Source: Epilithonimonas bovis DSM 19482 (GTDB lineage Bacteria; Bacteroidota; Bacteroidia; Flavobacteriales; Weeksellaceae). From it: a stretch of DNA of 64,000 nt. The notes under the pieces were generated by a model. The model searched no databases. It was not told the origin of the DNA and saw only the letters and a program-made list of their open reading frames with translations. Numbering within the stretch: position 1 is the stretch's first letter; each line of letters opens with the position of its first letter. The DNA lies in the NCBI RefSeq assembly GCF_900108115.1, contig NZ_FTPU01000011.1, forward strand, positions 31,603-95,602, read 5' to 3'. Positions 29,135 to 38,132 of this stretch are shown here, piece after piece. The position numbers were made by a program, and so were the translations under genes.

Positions 29135-30979
29135 ATGAGCTTAATATCCAAAGAAGACTTAATAAAAGCAGCCGGGCTGGATAAGATTGGACCCCTTAAA
29201 AGTCCTGTTGCATCTGCCATAATGAATCTGGCAAAGATTAACGATGTCAATCATCTCTATGATAAACTTAAAAATACCCAAGGTGTAGATTTTTTTGATC
29301 AGTTTATCAAAGAGCAGGATATCAGTTATATTGTTTTTGAAGAAGATCTGGCCAAAGTCCCAAAAACCGGCCCTTTTATCCTGGTTTCTAACCATCCGCT
29401 GGGCGCTTTGGACGGTATCCTGATGTGCAAAATATTATTGCGCGTGCGGCCCGATTTCAAAGTAATGGGCAACTTTTTGCTCTCGAAAATAGAGCCAATG
29501 GCTCCATTTGTTATTTCTGTAAATCCTTTTGAAGGCAGAAAAGATGCTTATAACAGTTCATACGGTATGCGTGAGACGCTGCGCCATTTGCAGGAGGGCG
29601 GATGCATTGGAATATTTCCTGCGGGCGAAGTTTCCAATAAAAATAATGAATACGGCGAAATATTGGATAAACCCTGGGAGAAAACAGCACTTAAGCTGAT
29701 CAAGAAAGCAAAAGTGCCCGTGGTTCCCATGTATTTCCATGCTACCAACAGCAAACTGTTTTATAATGTCGCCAAGATCCACCCGGATCTGCAAACATTG
29801 ATGCTTCCGGCTGAGATGATGAAGAAACGGGATAAGCCAATCCGTATCCGCATTGGTAAACCAATCTCTGTAAAACAGCTGGATGAGGAAGAAACCCTGG
29901 AAGAGTTGGCCGACTATCTCTATAATAAAGTCTATATGCTGAAATCTTACTATGAGAAAAGAAAAAGCATTGTAGAGAAACTGAAACTTCCCAATATGGC
30001 ACTCAAACTGCCGTTGCAGAAGCAGAACAATATTGTTCAGAATATTATTGATGAGACACCAATTAGTGATATCATCAGCGAGATAGAAACACTTAGGAAC
30101 GCCGAAAACAAAAAACTGTTTTCCCATGGTGATTATGATGTATTTTTCACCACATCCGGCGAGATTCCTTTTATCATGAGAGAGATTGGTCGCCAGAGAG
30201 AGCTCACGTTCCGGGCCATTGGTGAAGGAACCAATTTACCCTTTGATCTGGATGAGTATGATAACCATTATCATCACCTTTTCCTCTGGGATAATGCCGA
30301 GAAAAAACTGGTTGGCGCTTATCGAATGGCTTTGGGGTCCGAGGTAATGAAAAAGTACGGTATCAACGGGTTTTATACCAGTTCGCTTTTTGAATACGAC
30401 CCGGAGTTGCAGCCATTTTTCCGCAAAGTGATAGAGATGGGAAGAGCTTACGTCTCTGTAGAATATCAGCAAAAACCATTTCCGTTATTTTTGCTTTGGC
30501 GGGGAATTGTGCACGTCTGCCTTAGAAATCCCGAGCACAAATTCCTCATGGGTGGCGTAAGTATCAGTAATAAATTTTCTGAGTTTTCAAAATCGTTGAT
30601 GATAGAGTTTATGCGGTCGCATTATTATGACTCTGCCGTAGCGCAATATATTCATCCAAAAAATGAGTATAAAGTCATTATGAAAGAACGTGACAAAGCT
30701 CTGTTTTTCGAGGATATGGATGCTGATCTCAATAAGCTGGATAAGATAATTGATGATCTGGAACCAGAGCTTCGTCTGCCTGTGCTGATTAAAAAATATA
30801 TCAAACAAAATGCGAAGGTTATTGCTTTTAATGTCGATCCAAATTTCAACGATGCTATAGATGGCCTGATGTACATCCGGATCAGCGATCTTCCGGAGGA
30901 TACAATTAAGCCGGTTCTGGAAGAATTAAGCGATTTTTTCAAAGCGCAGACCGAAAAAAAATCCTCTGATAATCAGTGA
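29135..30979 (+). CDS. Fused acyltransferase, OlsF-like (ornithine/amino-acid lipid synthesis)
   Basis: A 614-residue two-domain protein. The N-terminal half (about residues 75-260) is a PlsC/OlsA-type acyltransferase with SNHPLGALDG (the HxxxxD motif) and IFPAGEVS. The C-terminal half (about 325-560) is a GNAT-like OlsB-type N-acyltransferase with FTTSGEIPFIMREIGRQREL and LVGAYRMALG. The same arrangement is known for OlsF enzymes, which make ornithine lipids in Serratia and Flavobacterium. In this group the amino-acid head group may be ornithine or glycine; the sequence does not decide. It follows the aspartate kinase gene by 7 bp. Confidence 0.82.
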   Translation: MSLISKEDLIKAAGLDKIGPLKSPVASAIMNLAKINDVNHLYDKLKNTQGVDFFDQFIKEQDISYIVFEEDLAKVPKTGPFILVSNHPLGALDGILMCKILLRVRPDFKVMGNFLLSKIEPMAPFVISVNPFEGRKDAYNSSYGMRETLRHLQEGGCIGIFPAGEVSNKNNEYGEILDKPWEKTALKLIKKAKVPVVPMYFHATNSKLFYNVAKIHPDLQTLMLPAEMMKKRDKPIRIRIGKPISVKQLDEEETLEELADYLYNKVYMLKSYYEKRKSIVEKLKLPNMALKLPLQKQNNIVQNIIDETPISDIISEIETLRNAENKKLFSHGDYDVFFTTSGEIPFIMREIGRQRELTFRAIGEGTNLPFDLDEYDNHYHHLFLWDNAEKKLVGAYRMALGSEVMKKYGINGFYTSSLFEYDPELQPFFRKVIEMGRAYVSVEYQQKPFPLFLLWRGIVHVCLRNPEHKFLMGGVSISNKFSEFSKSLMIEFMRSHYYDSAVAQYIHPKNEYKVIMKERDKALFFEDMDADLNKLDKIIDDLEPELRLPVLIKKYIKQNAKVIAFNVDPNFNDAIDGLMYIRISDLPEDTIKPVLEELSDFFKAQTEKKSSDNQ

Positions 30980-31038
30980 TATCAAGGGAAATGATAAAAT
31001 TTGAGAGGTTATAATTTGCATACTAATAATAAAGAGTA

Positions 31039-31046
31039 TATTTTTG
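31039..31046 (+). promoter_or_regulatory. Promoter -7 box of the first tRNA-Phe
   Basis: TATTTTTG lies 24 nt before the tRNA. The following bases (GCACCACTCAAAA) are nearly the same as at the second tRNA-Phe (GCCCCACTCAAAA), showing a common origin of the two units. Confidence 0.7.
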
Positions 31047-31070
31047 CACCACTCAAAACAACAAGAGTAT

Positions 31071-31143
<73 letters not shown>

Positions 31144-31167
31144 CGAGAAACAACAACAATTTCTTAC

Positions 31168-31205
31168 AAAAGCCCTTAAATCCTAGTATTTAAGGGCTTT
31201 TTTGT
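31168..31205 (+). terminator. Terminator supplied by the island for tRNA-Phe
   Basis: A strong stem (AAGCCCTTAAAT at about 31170-31181 with ATTTAAGGGCTT at about 31188-31200) is followed by T residues, just inside attL. The island thus brings a new terminator for the target tRNA. Confidence 0.87.
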
Positions 31206-31247
31206 TTTTTGAGAAATTCAAAATAATACAAATTTTCTCAAAAATTA

Positions 31248-31320
31248 GGTGACCTTCTCGGTGACCTGCCATTTTTTGAACTTTATAGGTAACCGAATTC
31301 TTTGTAAAAGCCTATCAATA
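31248..31320. repeat. Left subterminal repeats of the island
   Basis: GGTGACCT occurs at 31248-31255 and again at 31260-31267 (12-bp period). AGGTAACCGAAT at 31287-31298 is repeated in inverted orientation at 60639-60650. CCTATCAAT at 31311-31319 recurs at 60677-60685. Their position between att and integrase suggests arm-type binding sites for the recombinase or its excision factor. Confidence 0.5.
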
Positions 31321-31392
31321 GAGGTGTAGAGCAATTGAACATCTTGTCTGATAGGTCGCCAAAAGGTAATTTTAACCCTTAAAGTCATCAAT

Positions 31393-32649
31393 ATGAATGC
31401 AAAAGTTTCGGTATTATTTTATGCCAGAAAGTCGAAAGCGAAATCTAGTTCCAAAATCCCAATTTACATGCGGATTACAGTAGATGGACAACGAACAGAA
31501 TTTTCAACAGGAAAATTTGTTGAAGGTAGCAAATGGAATCCTGCTCAAAGTCGTTTAAAGGGCAATTCTGAGGAGGCGCGCGTTATGAACAAGCATTTTG
31601 ATATTCTACAAGCAAAAGTCCTCGAAATCGAAAATAGACTCGTTTTCTTAGGCGACCCTTTCGATGCTACGGATATTAAGAATTTGCTCACAGGAACAAA
31701 AACAGCGGAAAGATTCTTGATCCCAATTTTTGAGGAACACAATTCCAAAATGGAAAAACTTGTTGGCAAAGAGTATGCGATTGCGACCCTTAAAAATTTC
31801 AAAACTTGTTTGTCGCATTTGAAAGAATTTTTGTGGACATTTCACAAAAAAGCGGATATCAATATTCAGAAATTGGAACCGTCTTTTCTCAATGATTTTG
31901 ATTTCTTTCTACGAACAAAAGCGAATATCAACAATAATTCTGCGGTGAAGCACACCAAAAACTTGAGTAAGATTTTAAAAATCTGTTATCAAAACAATTG
32001 GATAGAAAAAGATTTGGTGATTTTCTACAAAGGCAGATTTAATGAAGTGAATGTGAATTTTCTAACTGATGAGGAACTTTCATCAATTCGCGAGAAAGAA
32101 TTTTCGGGAAAAGGTTTGGAACTTGTTCGTGATATGTTTGTTTTCAGTTGCTATACAGGTTTGGCTTACATCGATATTTTTAATCTTACAAAAGATCAAC
32201 TTTCCAAAGGAATTGATGGAAATCTGTGGATTATCACAAACCGACAGAAAACGGGAAGCGCATCAAATATTCCTTTACTTCCAGTTGCTGAAGAAATTAT
32301 CAAGAAATACGAAAATCATCCAGTATCTTCCAATTCTGGAAAACTGCTCCCAGTTTATACCAATCAAAAGGTAAATGAATATCTGAAAACGATTGCCGAG
32401 AATTGTGGTATTAATAAGAAACTTACTTTTCACTGTGCGAGACACACTTTTGCCACGACTGTAACTTTAGGAAATAATGTATCGATGGAAAGTGTAAGTA
32501 AAATGCTTGGACATAAAAGCATAAAAACCACTCAACATTATGCGAAAATATTGGATTCTAAAGTGAGCCAAGATATGGGGAATTTGAAAGTTGTTTTGCA
32601 GAGGAAAAATGAAGTTCAGACGGAAAATGAGAAAAAACTCGGTTCATAG
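31393..32649 (+). CDS. int: Tyrosine-type site-specific recombinase (island integrase)
   Basis: A 418-residue integrase. The N-terminal arm-binding domain (about 1-100, MNAKVSVLFYARKSKAKSS) and SAM-like core-binding domain (about 105-205) precede the catalytic domain (about 220-395). Catalytic residues visible: the C-x-A-R-H box with Arg350 and neighbouring His, LGH with His374, and the nucleophile Tyr383 (TTQHY). The position of the first catalytic Arg reads Ala258 (YTGLAYIDI); the CTnDOT-type recombinases of Bacteroidota also lack this Arg. It lies 249 bp inside attL, reading into the island, as usual for tRNA-integrating elements. Confidence 0.93.
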   Translation: MNAKVSVLFYARKSKAKSSSKIPIYMRITVDGQRTEFSTGKFVEGSKWNPAQSRLKGNSEEARVMNKHFDILQAKVLEIENRLVFLGDPFDATDIKNLLTGTKTAERFLIPIFEEHNSKMEKLVGKEYAIATLKNFKTCLSHLKEFLWTFHKKADINIQKLEPSFLNDFDFFLRTKANINNNSAVKHTKNLSKILKICYQNNWIEKDLVIFYKGRFNEVNVNFLTDEELSSIREKEFSGKGLELVRDMFVFSCYTGLAYIDIFNLTKDQLSKGIDGNLWIITNRQKTGSASNIPLLPVAEEIIKKYENHPVSSNSGKLLPVYTNQKVNEYLKTIAENCGINKKLTFHCARHTFATTVTLGNNVSMESVSKMLGHKSIKTTQHYAKILDSKVSQDMGNLKVVLQRKNEVQTENEKKLGS

Positions 32650-32746
32650 CCGAGTTTTCTTTAATATTCAAAATTTTGTGATTGATTACATCAGCATATT
32701 TTCCTTGATTTTCTTCACATAAAAAAAAGAATTTTCAACTATTAAA

Positions 32747-33598
32747 TCAATTGATTTTCATATACTTAATCAAATCCTTAAAATAATCCTTCGACCAAAT
32801 ATCCAAAGTTTTTGGATCGGAAATAAATCTCTTTGCATCGTTTTTGGCGGTTTCAAGATTTACAGTTTCGATTCGGTCATACAATAATTTTCGGAATTCT
32901 TGTTCGGTCATTGTTTCTTTTTGCCAATCACCGTTGTCTTTTGCTCTAAATAGGAAATGTTCCAGATTTAAGGAAGTTCCTCGTCTGATATACCATTCCA
33001 TATCGTACCAATCCCTGCCTTTTACATTGTTTCCCCACTTTCTAAAAAGTAAAGCGTGCATCTTTCCAGCAAATAAATCTTCGAGGACGAAACATTTTAC
33101 ATAAAATGAAAACGGCTTCAATAACAACTTTTCTTCAGTTTCAAAACCTAAAGGTGGTTTCGTATCGACTTCAATTTTGATTTTAAGTCCAATAGTCTCT
33201 TTTAAGCCAAACTGTGGCAAAACGGTTTCTAATACTAATTCGCTCCACAAAGTTTCTGATTTTAAAAATGCTGATTCTATATTGGATTGGACAGATTTTA
33301 CCTTTGTCTTTATAGAAACTGACATTCCTTGCGCAGTGAATTCGTCTTCAATGGCTTTCAGGTAGTTATTCAGATGGAAATTTTCATCGTTTTGCAAGAG
33401 AGAAAAATCCAAATCCTCTGAAAATCGGTTCAATCCGTAAAATATCCTTAAAGCTGTTCCACCATAAAATGCTGCCTTCTCAAAAAAACCACCACGATAT
33501 AATCCAGCCAATGTAATTTGTTGCATGATCTCACGCAATGCTTGTTTGTAGTCGCGATCCGTTTTTGGTTGATATTCGGCAATCCAATCTTTAATCAT
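32747..33598 (-). CDS. AbiEii/AbiGii-family nucleotidyltransferase toxin
   Basis: A 283-residue toxin of the AbiE type IV toxin-antitoxin/abortive-infection class. It has the nucleotidyltransferase signature FYGGTALR (Gly46-Gly47) followed by SEDLDFSLL with Asp62 and Asp64, and a later Lys in DLFAGKMHALLFRKWG. Members of this family add nucleotides to targets such as tRNA ends; the target here is unknown. The start overlaps the antitoxin stop by 4 bp (33595-33598). Confidence 0.9.
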   Translation of the reverse strand: MIKDWIAEYQPKTDRDYKQALREIMQQITLAGLYRGGFFEKAAFYGGTALRIFYGLNRFSEDLDFSLLQNDENFHLNNYLKAIEDEFTAQGMSVSIKTKVKSVQSNIESAFLKSETLWSELVLETVLPQFGLKETIGLKIKIEVDTKPPLGFETEEKLLLKPFSFYVKCFVLEDLFAGKMHALLFRKWGNNVKGRDWYDMEWYIRRGTSLNLEHFLFRAKDNGDWQKETMTEQEFRKLLYDRIETVNLETAKNDAKRFISDPKTLDIWSKDYFKDLIKYMKIN

Positions 33599-34224
33599 AA
33601 TTCTTCAATAGCTTTAATGACAAATTCTAATGATTCTTTTTTTGGAGCATCAAAAATCCATGATGCCATTTCTTTTGTATTTAATGATTTTAATTGATCC
33701 TCATCCATTCTCATATTTTCCAGCAGAAAAACCCTTGCAGATTCAACGCGCCTGAAAATTATTCCCGAAGTTGTCGCAACTTTATCTAAAATCGCTTTCT
33801 CCGCGGTTGCCATTAATGAAAATTGATTTTCACGCAATTTAACTTGTTGAATTCCGAATGCGTAATAAGGAGGTTGAAGTTTGATGTACTCAAAATTTCC
33901 AAAAGCGTTGTTGAAGTTTTTGGAGTTTTTCAATGTCATTGAAACGATGGAAAAAACCTGTTCAGGAATTAAACCATGATAAGATAATGCCGATTCTGAA
34001 GAAACATAACTTGGTCCATACAAAACATTGGCAACCGAAAATGGTTCAGGTAAAATTTCGGAGTTCCAAAGGTATAATCCTCTTTTTAAGGAAATCAGAT
34101 TTTCTTGTTTAATCAACTCGTAGATTTTGTCATTTGGTCTTTTATAATCCTTTAAAAGCGAAACTAAAACCTGATGAGAAATCGGTTGCGATTGGTAGGA
34201 TGATATTTGTCTTTCTAAATTCAC
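33595..34224 (-). CDS. AbiEi-type antitoxin/transcriptional repressor
   Basis: A 209-residue partner of the AbiEii toxin, starting with GTG at 34222-34224. The N-terminal winged-helix region (about 1-60, DKIYELIKQENLISLKRGLYLW) is the DNA-binding part that in known AbiEi proteins represses the operon; the rest gives antitoxicity. The -7 box TACATTTG lies 4 nt upstream, and a 14-bp palindrome overlaps the likely -33 region, fitting autoregulation. Confidence 0.85.
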   Translation of the reverse strand: MNLERQISSYQSQPISHQVLVSLLKDYKRPNDKIYELIKQENLISLKRGLYLWNSEILPEPFSVANVLYGPSYVSSESALSYHGLIPEQVFSIVSMTLKNSKNFNNAFGNFEYIKLQPPYYAFGIQQVKLRENQFSLMATAEKAILDKVATTSGIIFRRVESARVFLLENMRMDEDQLKSLNTKEMASWIFDAPKKESLEFVIKAIEEL

Positions 34225-34228
34225 GATA

Positions 34229-34277
34229 CAAATGTAAAAAAAATAATAGATAATCGGATTAGTTCCGATTATCTATT
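34229..34277 (-). promoter_or_regulatory. abiE promoter and palindromic operator
   Basis: TACATTTG (34229-34236, minus strand) is a -7 box 4 nt from the GTG start. A perfect 14-bp inverted repeat (34245-34258 with 34264-34277, loop TTAGT) sits where the -33 element should be, as expected for an AbiEi binding site. Confidence 0.65.
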
Positions 34278-34488
34278 GAAAAATTTACAGATTATATCTC
34301 AATTATCTGTTCTTTATCGTAACCATTGTCTGGTTCATCAAGATATCCATGTGGATTGCAAATTACTTCTGTTTTGTCAATTGAATATCCGTTGCGAGAA
34401 TAGCAGTGCCTCTATGTTTTGTAAAAATAGTAAATATTCTAAAAAAAATCAACTATCCACAAAAACAATGACCAATTTAATCCAATCA

Positions 34489-34829
34489 TTTCAGAAATTT
34501 GCGTAATTTGAACACAGGGTTCTACTGAACGTGACTAAATCAGCCAAACCCAACTTGCAAACCTGCGTAAAAAAGATACAACCAAAAGCCAATCTCTTTC
34601 TGTGTTTTTTCCTTTAAAAGCCAATCAATTTTAAAATTAAGGAGACAAAGCCAAAAACTAGCGTCCATAAAGAGTTTTCAGACCTCTGAAAAATTTTCAT
34701 ATTGCTATAAAACTTTTATTGCAAGATGTGTCTTTGTATATACAACTTTTCAAGTTGCTGATACAAAAACGATCTTGCCTTTTTGTAAAAGGGGAAAAAC
34801 TGCGGAGCTTGTTTTTTCTTTCAGAAATT
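34489..34829 (+). repeat. Left copy of a long diverged noncoding repeat with iteron-like units
   Basis: About 340 bp that align, with gaps, to 60113-60458 in the same orientation; the best block is TTGCAAGATGTGTCTTTGT, 19 of 19 identical (34719-34737 and 60346-60364). Three degenerate AACCTGCGTAA-like units start at 34496, 34528 and 34560, exactly 32 bp apart. No convincing gene lies between 34225 and 34975. The copy directly precedes the HTH/replication-like module, so it may be its origin or regulator-binding region. Confidence 0.65.
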
Positions 34830-34975
34830 GAGTTCAAGAAGCTAAATTCATCTAAATTATTCTTTTTTAATCTTCCGAGATTCCAAACTCGTCTAAATTG
34901 TTCTTATTTAGCCCACACCGCATGAACACTATTGTTTTAGAATACAAATCGAATGAAATTTGCATAAAAAATATT

Positions 34976-35233
34976 ATGGCAGTAGATATAATTACGAAAG
35001 AAGACCTAAAAGAATTTAAAATTGAACTTTTGCAAGATTTACAGAAAATTCTGAATTCCAGCAAAACGATAGAGAAAAAATGGTTAAAATCTAACGAGGT
35101 TAGAAAAATTTTGAAAATTTCCTCAGGGACATTACAAACGCTTCGTATCAATGGAACTTTACAGTATTCCAAAGTTGGCGGAACAATTTATTACAATTAT
35201 CAGGACATCGAAAAAATGTTAAATCAGAAATAA
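34976..35233 (+). CDS. Helix-turn-helix protein (excisionase-like)
   Basis: An 85-residue protein if started at the ATG at 34976; an ATG at 34922 would add 18 residues with little family resemblance. The C-terminal half is a MerR-like helix-turn-helix: WLKSNEVRKILKISSGTLQTLRINGTL, then YSKVGGTIYYNYQDIEKML. Small proteins of this type are found in many Bacteroidota integrated elements and are thought to act as excision or regulatory factors. It heads a three-gene unit with the next two genes. Confidence 0.8.
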   Translation: MAVDIITKEDLKEFKIELLQDLQKILNSSKTIEKKWLKSNEVRKILKISSGTLQTLRINGTLQYSKVGGTIYYNYQDIEKMLNQK

Positions 35234-35240
35234 TTTTAGT

Positions 35241-36035
35241 ATGAATTACATTTTTCATCTCACTGGTTTTTACGACAAAATACAGGAAGACAATCGACTG
35301 AATCCTACTCACATCAGTCTTTACCTTGCTTTGTTTCAGTTTTGGAACCTCAATCGTTTCCGAAATCCGATCAGCATTTCGCGAAACGAAATGATGAAAC
35401 TGAGCAAAATTTCTGCTTTTGGAACCTACCATAAATGTATTAAAGAACTACAAGAATTTGGATATATTGAATACATTCCATCATTCAATCCATACAAAGG
35501 GAGTTTGGTGAACCTGTTTAGTTTTGATAATTCTGAGGCGATTCAAAATTTGAATATGAAGCGTATCAAAAAACAAACAGCCTCTGAACAGGTAGCGAAC
35601 AGGATGCGTATCAAAATCGATACAGGTTCTGAACAAGCACTGATACCTTCTATAAACAGTACAAACTCATTAAACAATAAACAATTAAAAGATAATGATC
35701 ACTCAAGAATTTTTGATGAAGAAAATTTGCTTTTAAAGAAAAAAAATAGGTCGATTGAAATTCCACCCAACATTTCAGAAGTCGAAATGTATTTTCTCGA
35801 AAAGGATTCTACAAAATTTGAAGCAGAAAGATTTTTCAATCATTACGAAAGCAATGGCTGGCTTGTCGGCGGCAAATCGAAGATGAAAAATTGGGAAGCC
35901 GCTGCGAGAAATTGGCTTTTAAATACGAAAAAATTCAATAATACCTCAAATTCCTCTAGTTTCGCGAATGGAGTAGAGTTAAAACCAAATCACCTCAATG
36001 CAACTACCAACAAATCCTATCGAGATGAGTTATGA
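35241..36035 (+). CDS. Winged-helix replication/regulatory protein of mobile elements
   Basis: A 264-residue protein. The N-terminal 100 residues look like a winged helix (LNPTHISLYLALFQFWNLNRF, ISRNEMMKLSKISAFGTYHKCIKELQEFGYIEY), the middle is a low-complexity linker, and the C-terminal part (EVEMYFLEKDSTKFEAERFFNHYESNGWLVGGKSKMKNWEAAARNW) resembles the DnaD-type domain of helicase-loading replication proteins. The stop overlaps the start of the DnaC-like gene, supporting a replication-initiation role. The exact family is not certain. Confidence 0.7.
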   Translation: MNYIFHLTGFYDKIQEDNRLNPTHISLYLALFQFWNLNRFRNPISISRNEMMKLSKISAFGTYHKCIKELQEFGYIEYIPSFNPYKGSLVNLFSFDNSEAIQNLNMKRIKKQTASEQVANRMRIKIDTGSEQALIPSINSTNSLNNKQLKDNDHSRIFDEENLLLKKKNRSIEIPPNISEVEMYFLEKDSTKFEAERFFNHYESNGWLVGGKSKMKNWEAAARNWLLNTKKFNNTSNSSSFANGVELKPNHLNATTNKSYRDEL

Positions 36036-36639
36036 CTACAGAGAAGTTGTAATGTGGCTACGAAAATGCGGTAGAAAGCATCTAGGCAAAAACTTCGTTA
36101 TACCCGAAAACGAAAAAGGAATTATTTTCGGAATGCTAGCTTGGTTTCTTCAGGACGAATTAATAGCCAAAGAAATGAATATCGATCTCAGGAAAGGAAT
36201 AATGTTAAGCGGACCAATTGGATGCGGAAAAACCACACTTTTCAAGCTGATGGGAAAAATACCTTCCAAGAGAAAAAATTTCATGATGACTTCTACACGC
36301 CAAATTGTTTCAGAATTTATGCAGTCTGGCTATGAAATTTTAGAAAAATATTCTCGTGGGAGTCTATACAATGATCATCGCACTCCAAAAAACTACTGCT
36401 TTGATGACCTCGGTAGCGAATCTGCCTCCAAATATTTCGGAAACGACTGCAATGTAATGGCGGAAATTCTCCTAACGCGCTACGATATTTTCAAGGAAAA
36501 AGGAATTTTAACGCATCTCACGACCAATCTTACTGCCACTGAAATCGAAGAAATCTACGGTAACCGTCTTCGCTCAAGGATGCGGGAGATGTTTAATCTT
36601 TTTGGGTATGATGAAAGTTCGGGTGACAAACGGAGGTGA
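35998..36639 (+). CDS. DnaC-like AAA+ ATPase (helicase loader type)
   Basis: A 213-residue ATPase overlapping the preceding gene by 38 bp. It has Walker A GPIGCGKTT, Walker B YCFDDLG, a sensor-like region THLTTNLTATEIEEIYG and the Arg-rich RLRSRMREMF. DnaC-like proteins load the replicative helicase. Together with the DnaD-like protein it would give the island a replication function after excision. The ATG at 35998 could be replaced by one at 36025 without loss of the motifs. Confidence 0.82.
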   Translation: MQLPTNPIEMSYDYREVVMWLRKCGRKHLGKNFVIPENEKGIIFGMLAWFLQDELIAKEMNIDLRKGIMLSGPIGCGKTTLFKLMGKIPSKRKNFMMTSTRQIVSEFMQSGYEILEKYSRGSLYNDHRTPKNYCFDDLGSESASKYFGNDCNVMAEILLTRYDIFKEKGILTHLTTNLTATEIEEIYGNRLRSRMREMFNLFGYDESSGDKRR

Positions 36640-36712
36640 TTCGGAGTTACAAAGGAGTTAGAACGAACTTTTTGTTGATGGCCTGAAAGGTATTAGTAAG
36701 ATTAATAGGTTC

Positions 36713-36823
36713 AGAATGGTGTCAAACTTTAGAGCCAAAGACAAGTTTCATTTTACCTAAAAGTTTAATTATGTGAACGTTAAGCATTAGAACTTTGTTG
36801 GAATGGTGTCAGGAATGGTGACA
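36713..36823 (+). repeat. Short direct repeats in the gap before the WYL gene
   Basis: The 389-bp gap 36640-37028 has no convincing gene. It contains GAATGGTGTCA at 36714-36724 and 36801-36811 and GAATGGTGACA at 36813-36823, the last two almost adjacent. Confidence 0.4.
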
Positions 36824-37028
36824 TTATTTTAATTGAGATGTATCATCCAATTCGAAGATGTGAGAATAATCTCTTTCCAATAGAAAAACTTAACAATTAA
36901 TTGTATGAGTGATTTGGGTCACATTTGGGGTCAAAGCTTTTGATAAGATTTTTATAGACACATTTAATTTCATTACTTTTATGAAAAATTGTAGTTAATA
37001 TCTTATTTAAAGGAGAAAGAATAAAACC

Positions 37029-38039
37029 ATGGCAACCAACAAGTATGCAACAATTCGCTATAACGCTTTAGACAAATGTTTCAGTAATTTTGGCAAGAGG
37101 TTTTATATGGAAGACCTTATCGATGCATGTGATCAAGCGATTTCTGAATTTTCTGGCAGTAATTTGGGAATTCAAAGACGACAAATCTTCTACGATATCA
37201 ATTTCATGGAAAGCGAACAGGGTTATTCAGCGCCCATCGAGAAAATAAGAGACGGCAGGAAGGTTTTTTACCGTTACTCCGATAAAAGTTACTCCATTAA
37301 GAATCAAGGCTTAAATGACAACGAAGTTGAACAAATAAGTTCATCACTCTCCATTTTGTCCCGGTTTAAAGGTTTGCCAAATTTCGAATGGATTGAAGAA
37401 ATACAGGTTCGTTTGGAAGATACTTTTAAATTGAAAGGGAGTTCGGTTTCGTTTGTTGGATTTGAAGAAAATCCCTATTTAAAAGGCATCAATCATTTTG
37501 CAACTTTGTTCAACGCAATTCAAAATAAAGTCGCGTTGAATGTTACTTATCAAGGTTTTCGGCAGACTGAACCCCAAACTTTATTACTTCATTCTTGGTA
37601 TTTGAAACAGTATAATAATCGCTGGTTTTTGTTTGCCTATGATTCTGAAAACAAAAGAGTCGGAAATTTTCCTATCGACCGAATTCTAAATATTGAACAA
37701 TCTCAGGCAAAATTCATAGAAAATCAAGCCATTGATTTTGATGAATATTTCGACGATGTGATTGGAGTTACCGTTTTTGACACCCCAAATGTTGAAAAAA
37801 TTCTTCTGAAAATCGACAAAAAAACTTGGCCGTATATTGAGAGCAAGCCTTTACACGGTTCTCAAAAACTGAAAAGCATTGACGATGAGAAAGTCCAAAT
37901 CGAACTTTCATTACAAATCAATCACGAACTAAAAGCGCTTCTTTTCTCACATCTTGACGCAATTGAGGTAGTTCAGCCGAAACATTTAAGGGAAGAGTTT
38001 CACCGGATTTCTTCTAATATTTACGAGAAAAGTAAATAA
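37029..38039 (+). CDS. WYL-domain transcriptional regulator
   Basis: A 336-residue regulator. The N-terminal region (about 5-90) has a helix-turn-helix (GIQRRQIFYDINFMES) and the central part is the WYL domain, with the name motif in LLHSWYLKQYNNRWFLFAYD near residue 187 and FPIDRI after it. WYL domains bind nucleic-acid or nucleotide ligands, and such proteins often repress phage-defence genes (for example in BREX and CBASS loci). It directly precedes the first of three identical operators in the island and is the best candidate to bind them. Confidence 0.87.
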   Translation: MATNKYATIRYNALDKCFSNFGKRFYMEDLIDACDQAISEFSGSNLGIQRRQIFYDINFMESEQGYSAPIEKIRDGRKVFYRYSDKSYSIKNQGLNDNEVEQISSSLSILSRFKGLPNFEWIEEIQVRLEDTFKLKGSSVSFVGFEENPYLKGINHFATLFNAIQNKVALNVTYQGFRQTEPQTLLLHSWYLKQYNNRWFLFAYDSENKRVGNFPIDRILNIEQSQAKFIENQAIDFDEYFDDVIGVTVFDTPNVEKILLKIDKKTWPYIESKPLHGSQKLKSIDDEKVQIELSLQINHELKALLFSHLDAIEVVQPKHLREEFHRISSNIYEKSK

Positions 38040-38069
38040 AATTTCCACCTATTTTTAAGATTATTTATC

Positions 38070-38105
38070 TGTGCACATCTGTTGCACATATTATCTTGAC
38101 ATTTG
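38070..38105 (+). promoter_or_regulatory. Shared operator/promoter, copy 1 (upstream of DUF2130)
   Basis: TGTGCA (38070-38075), 7 nt, TGCACA (38083-38088), then TTTG (38102-38105) exactly 14 nt on as the -7 core. The ATG is 45 nt after the palindrome. The second half-site overlaps the expected -33 region. Confidence 0.75.
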
Positions 38106-38132
38106 CATAAGTAATCTAAAAATAGTAATGTC

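Noticed and set aside
34276..34506. Possible small gene upstream of the HTH gene
   Set aside because: Low-complexity translation, no promoter box, and it overlaps the abiE palindrome and the start of the noncoding repeat.
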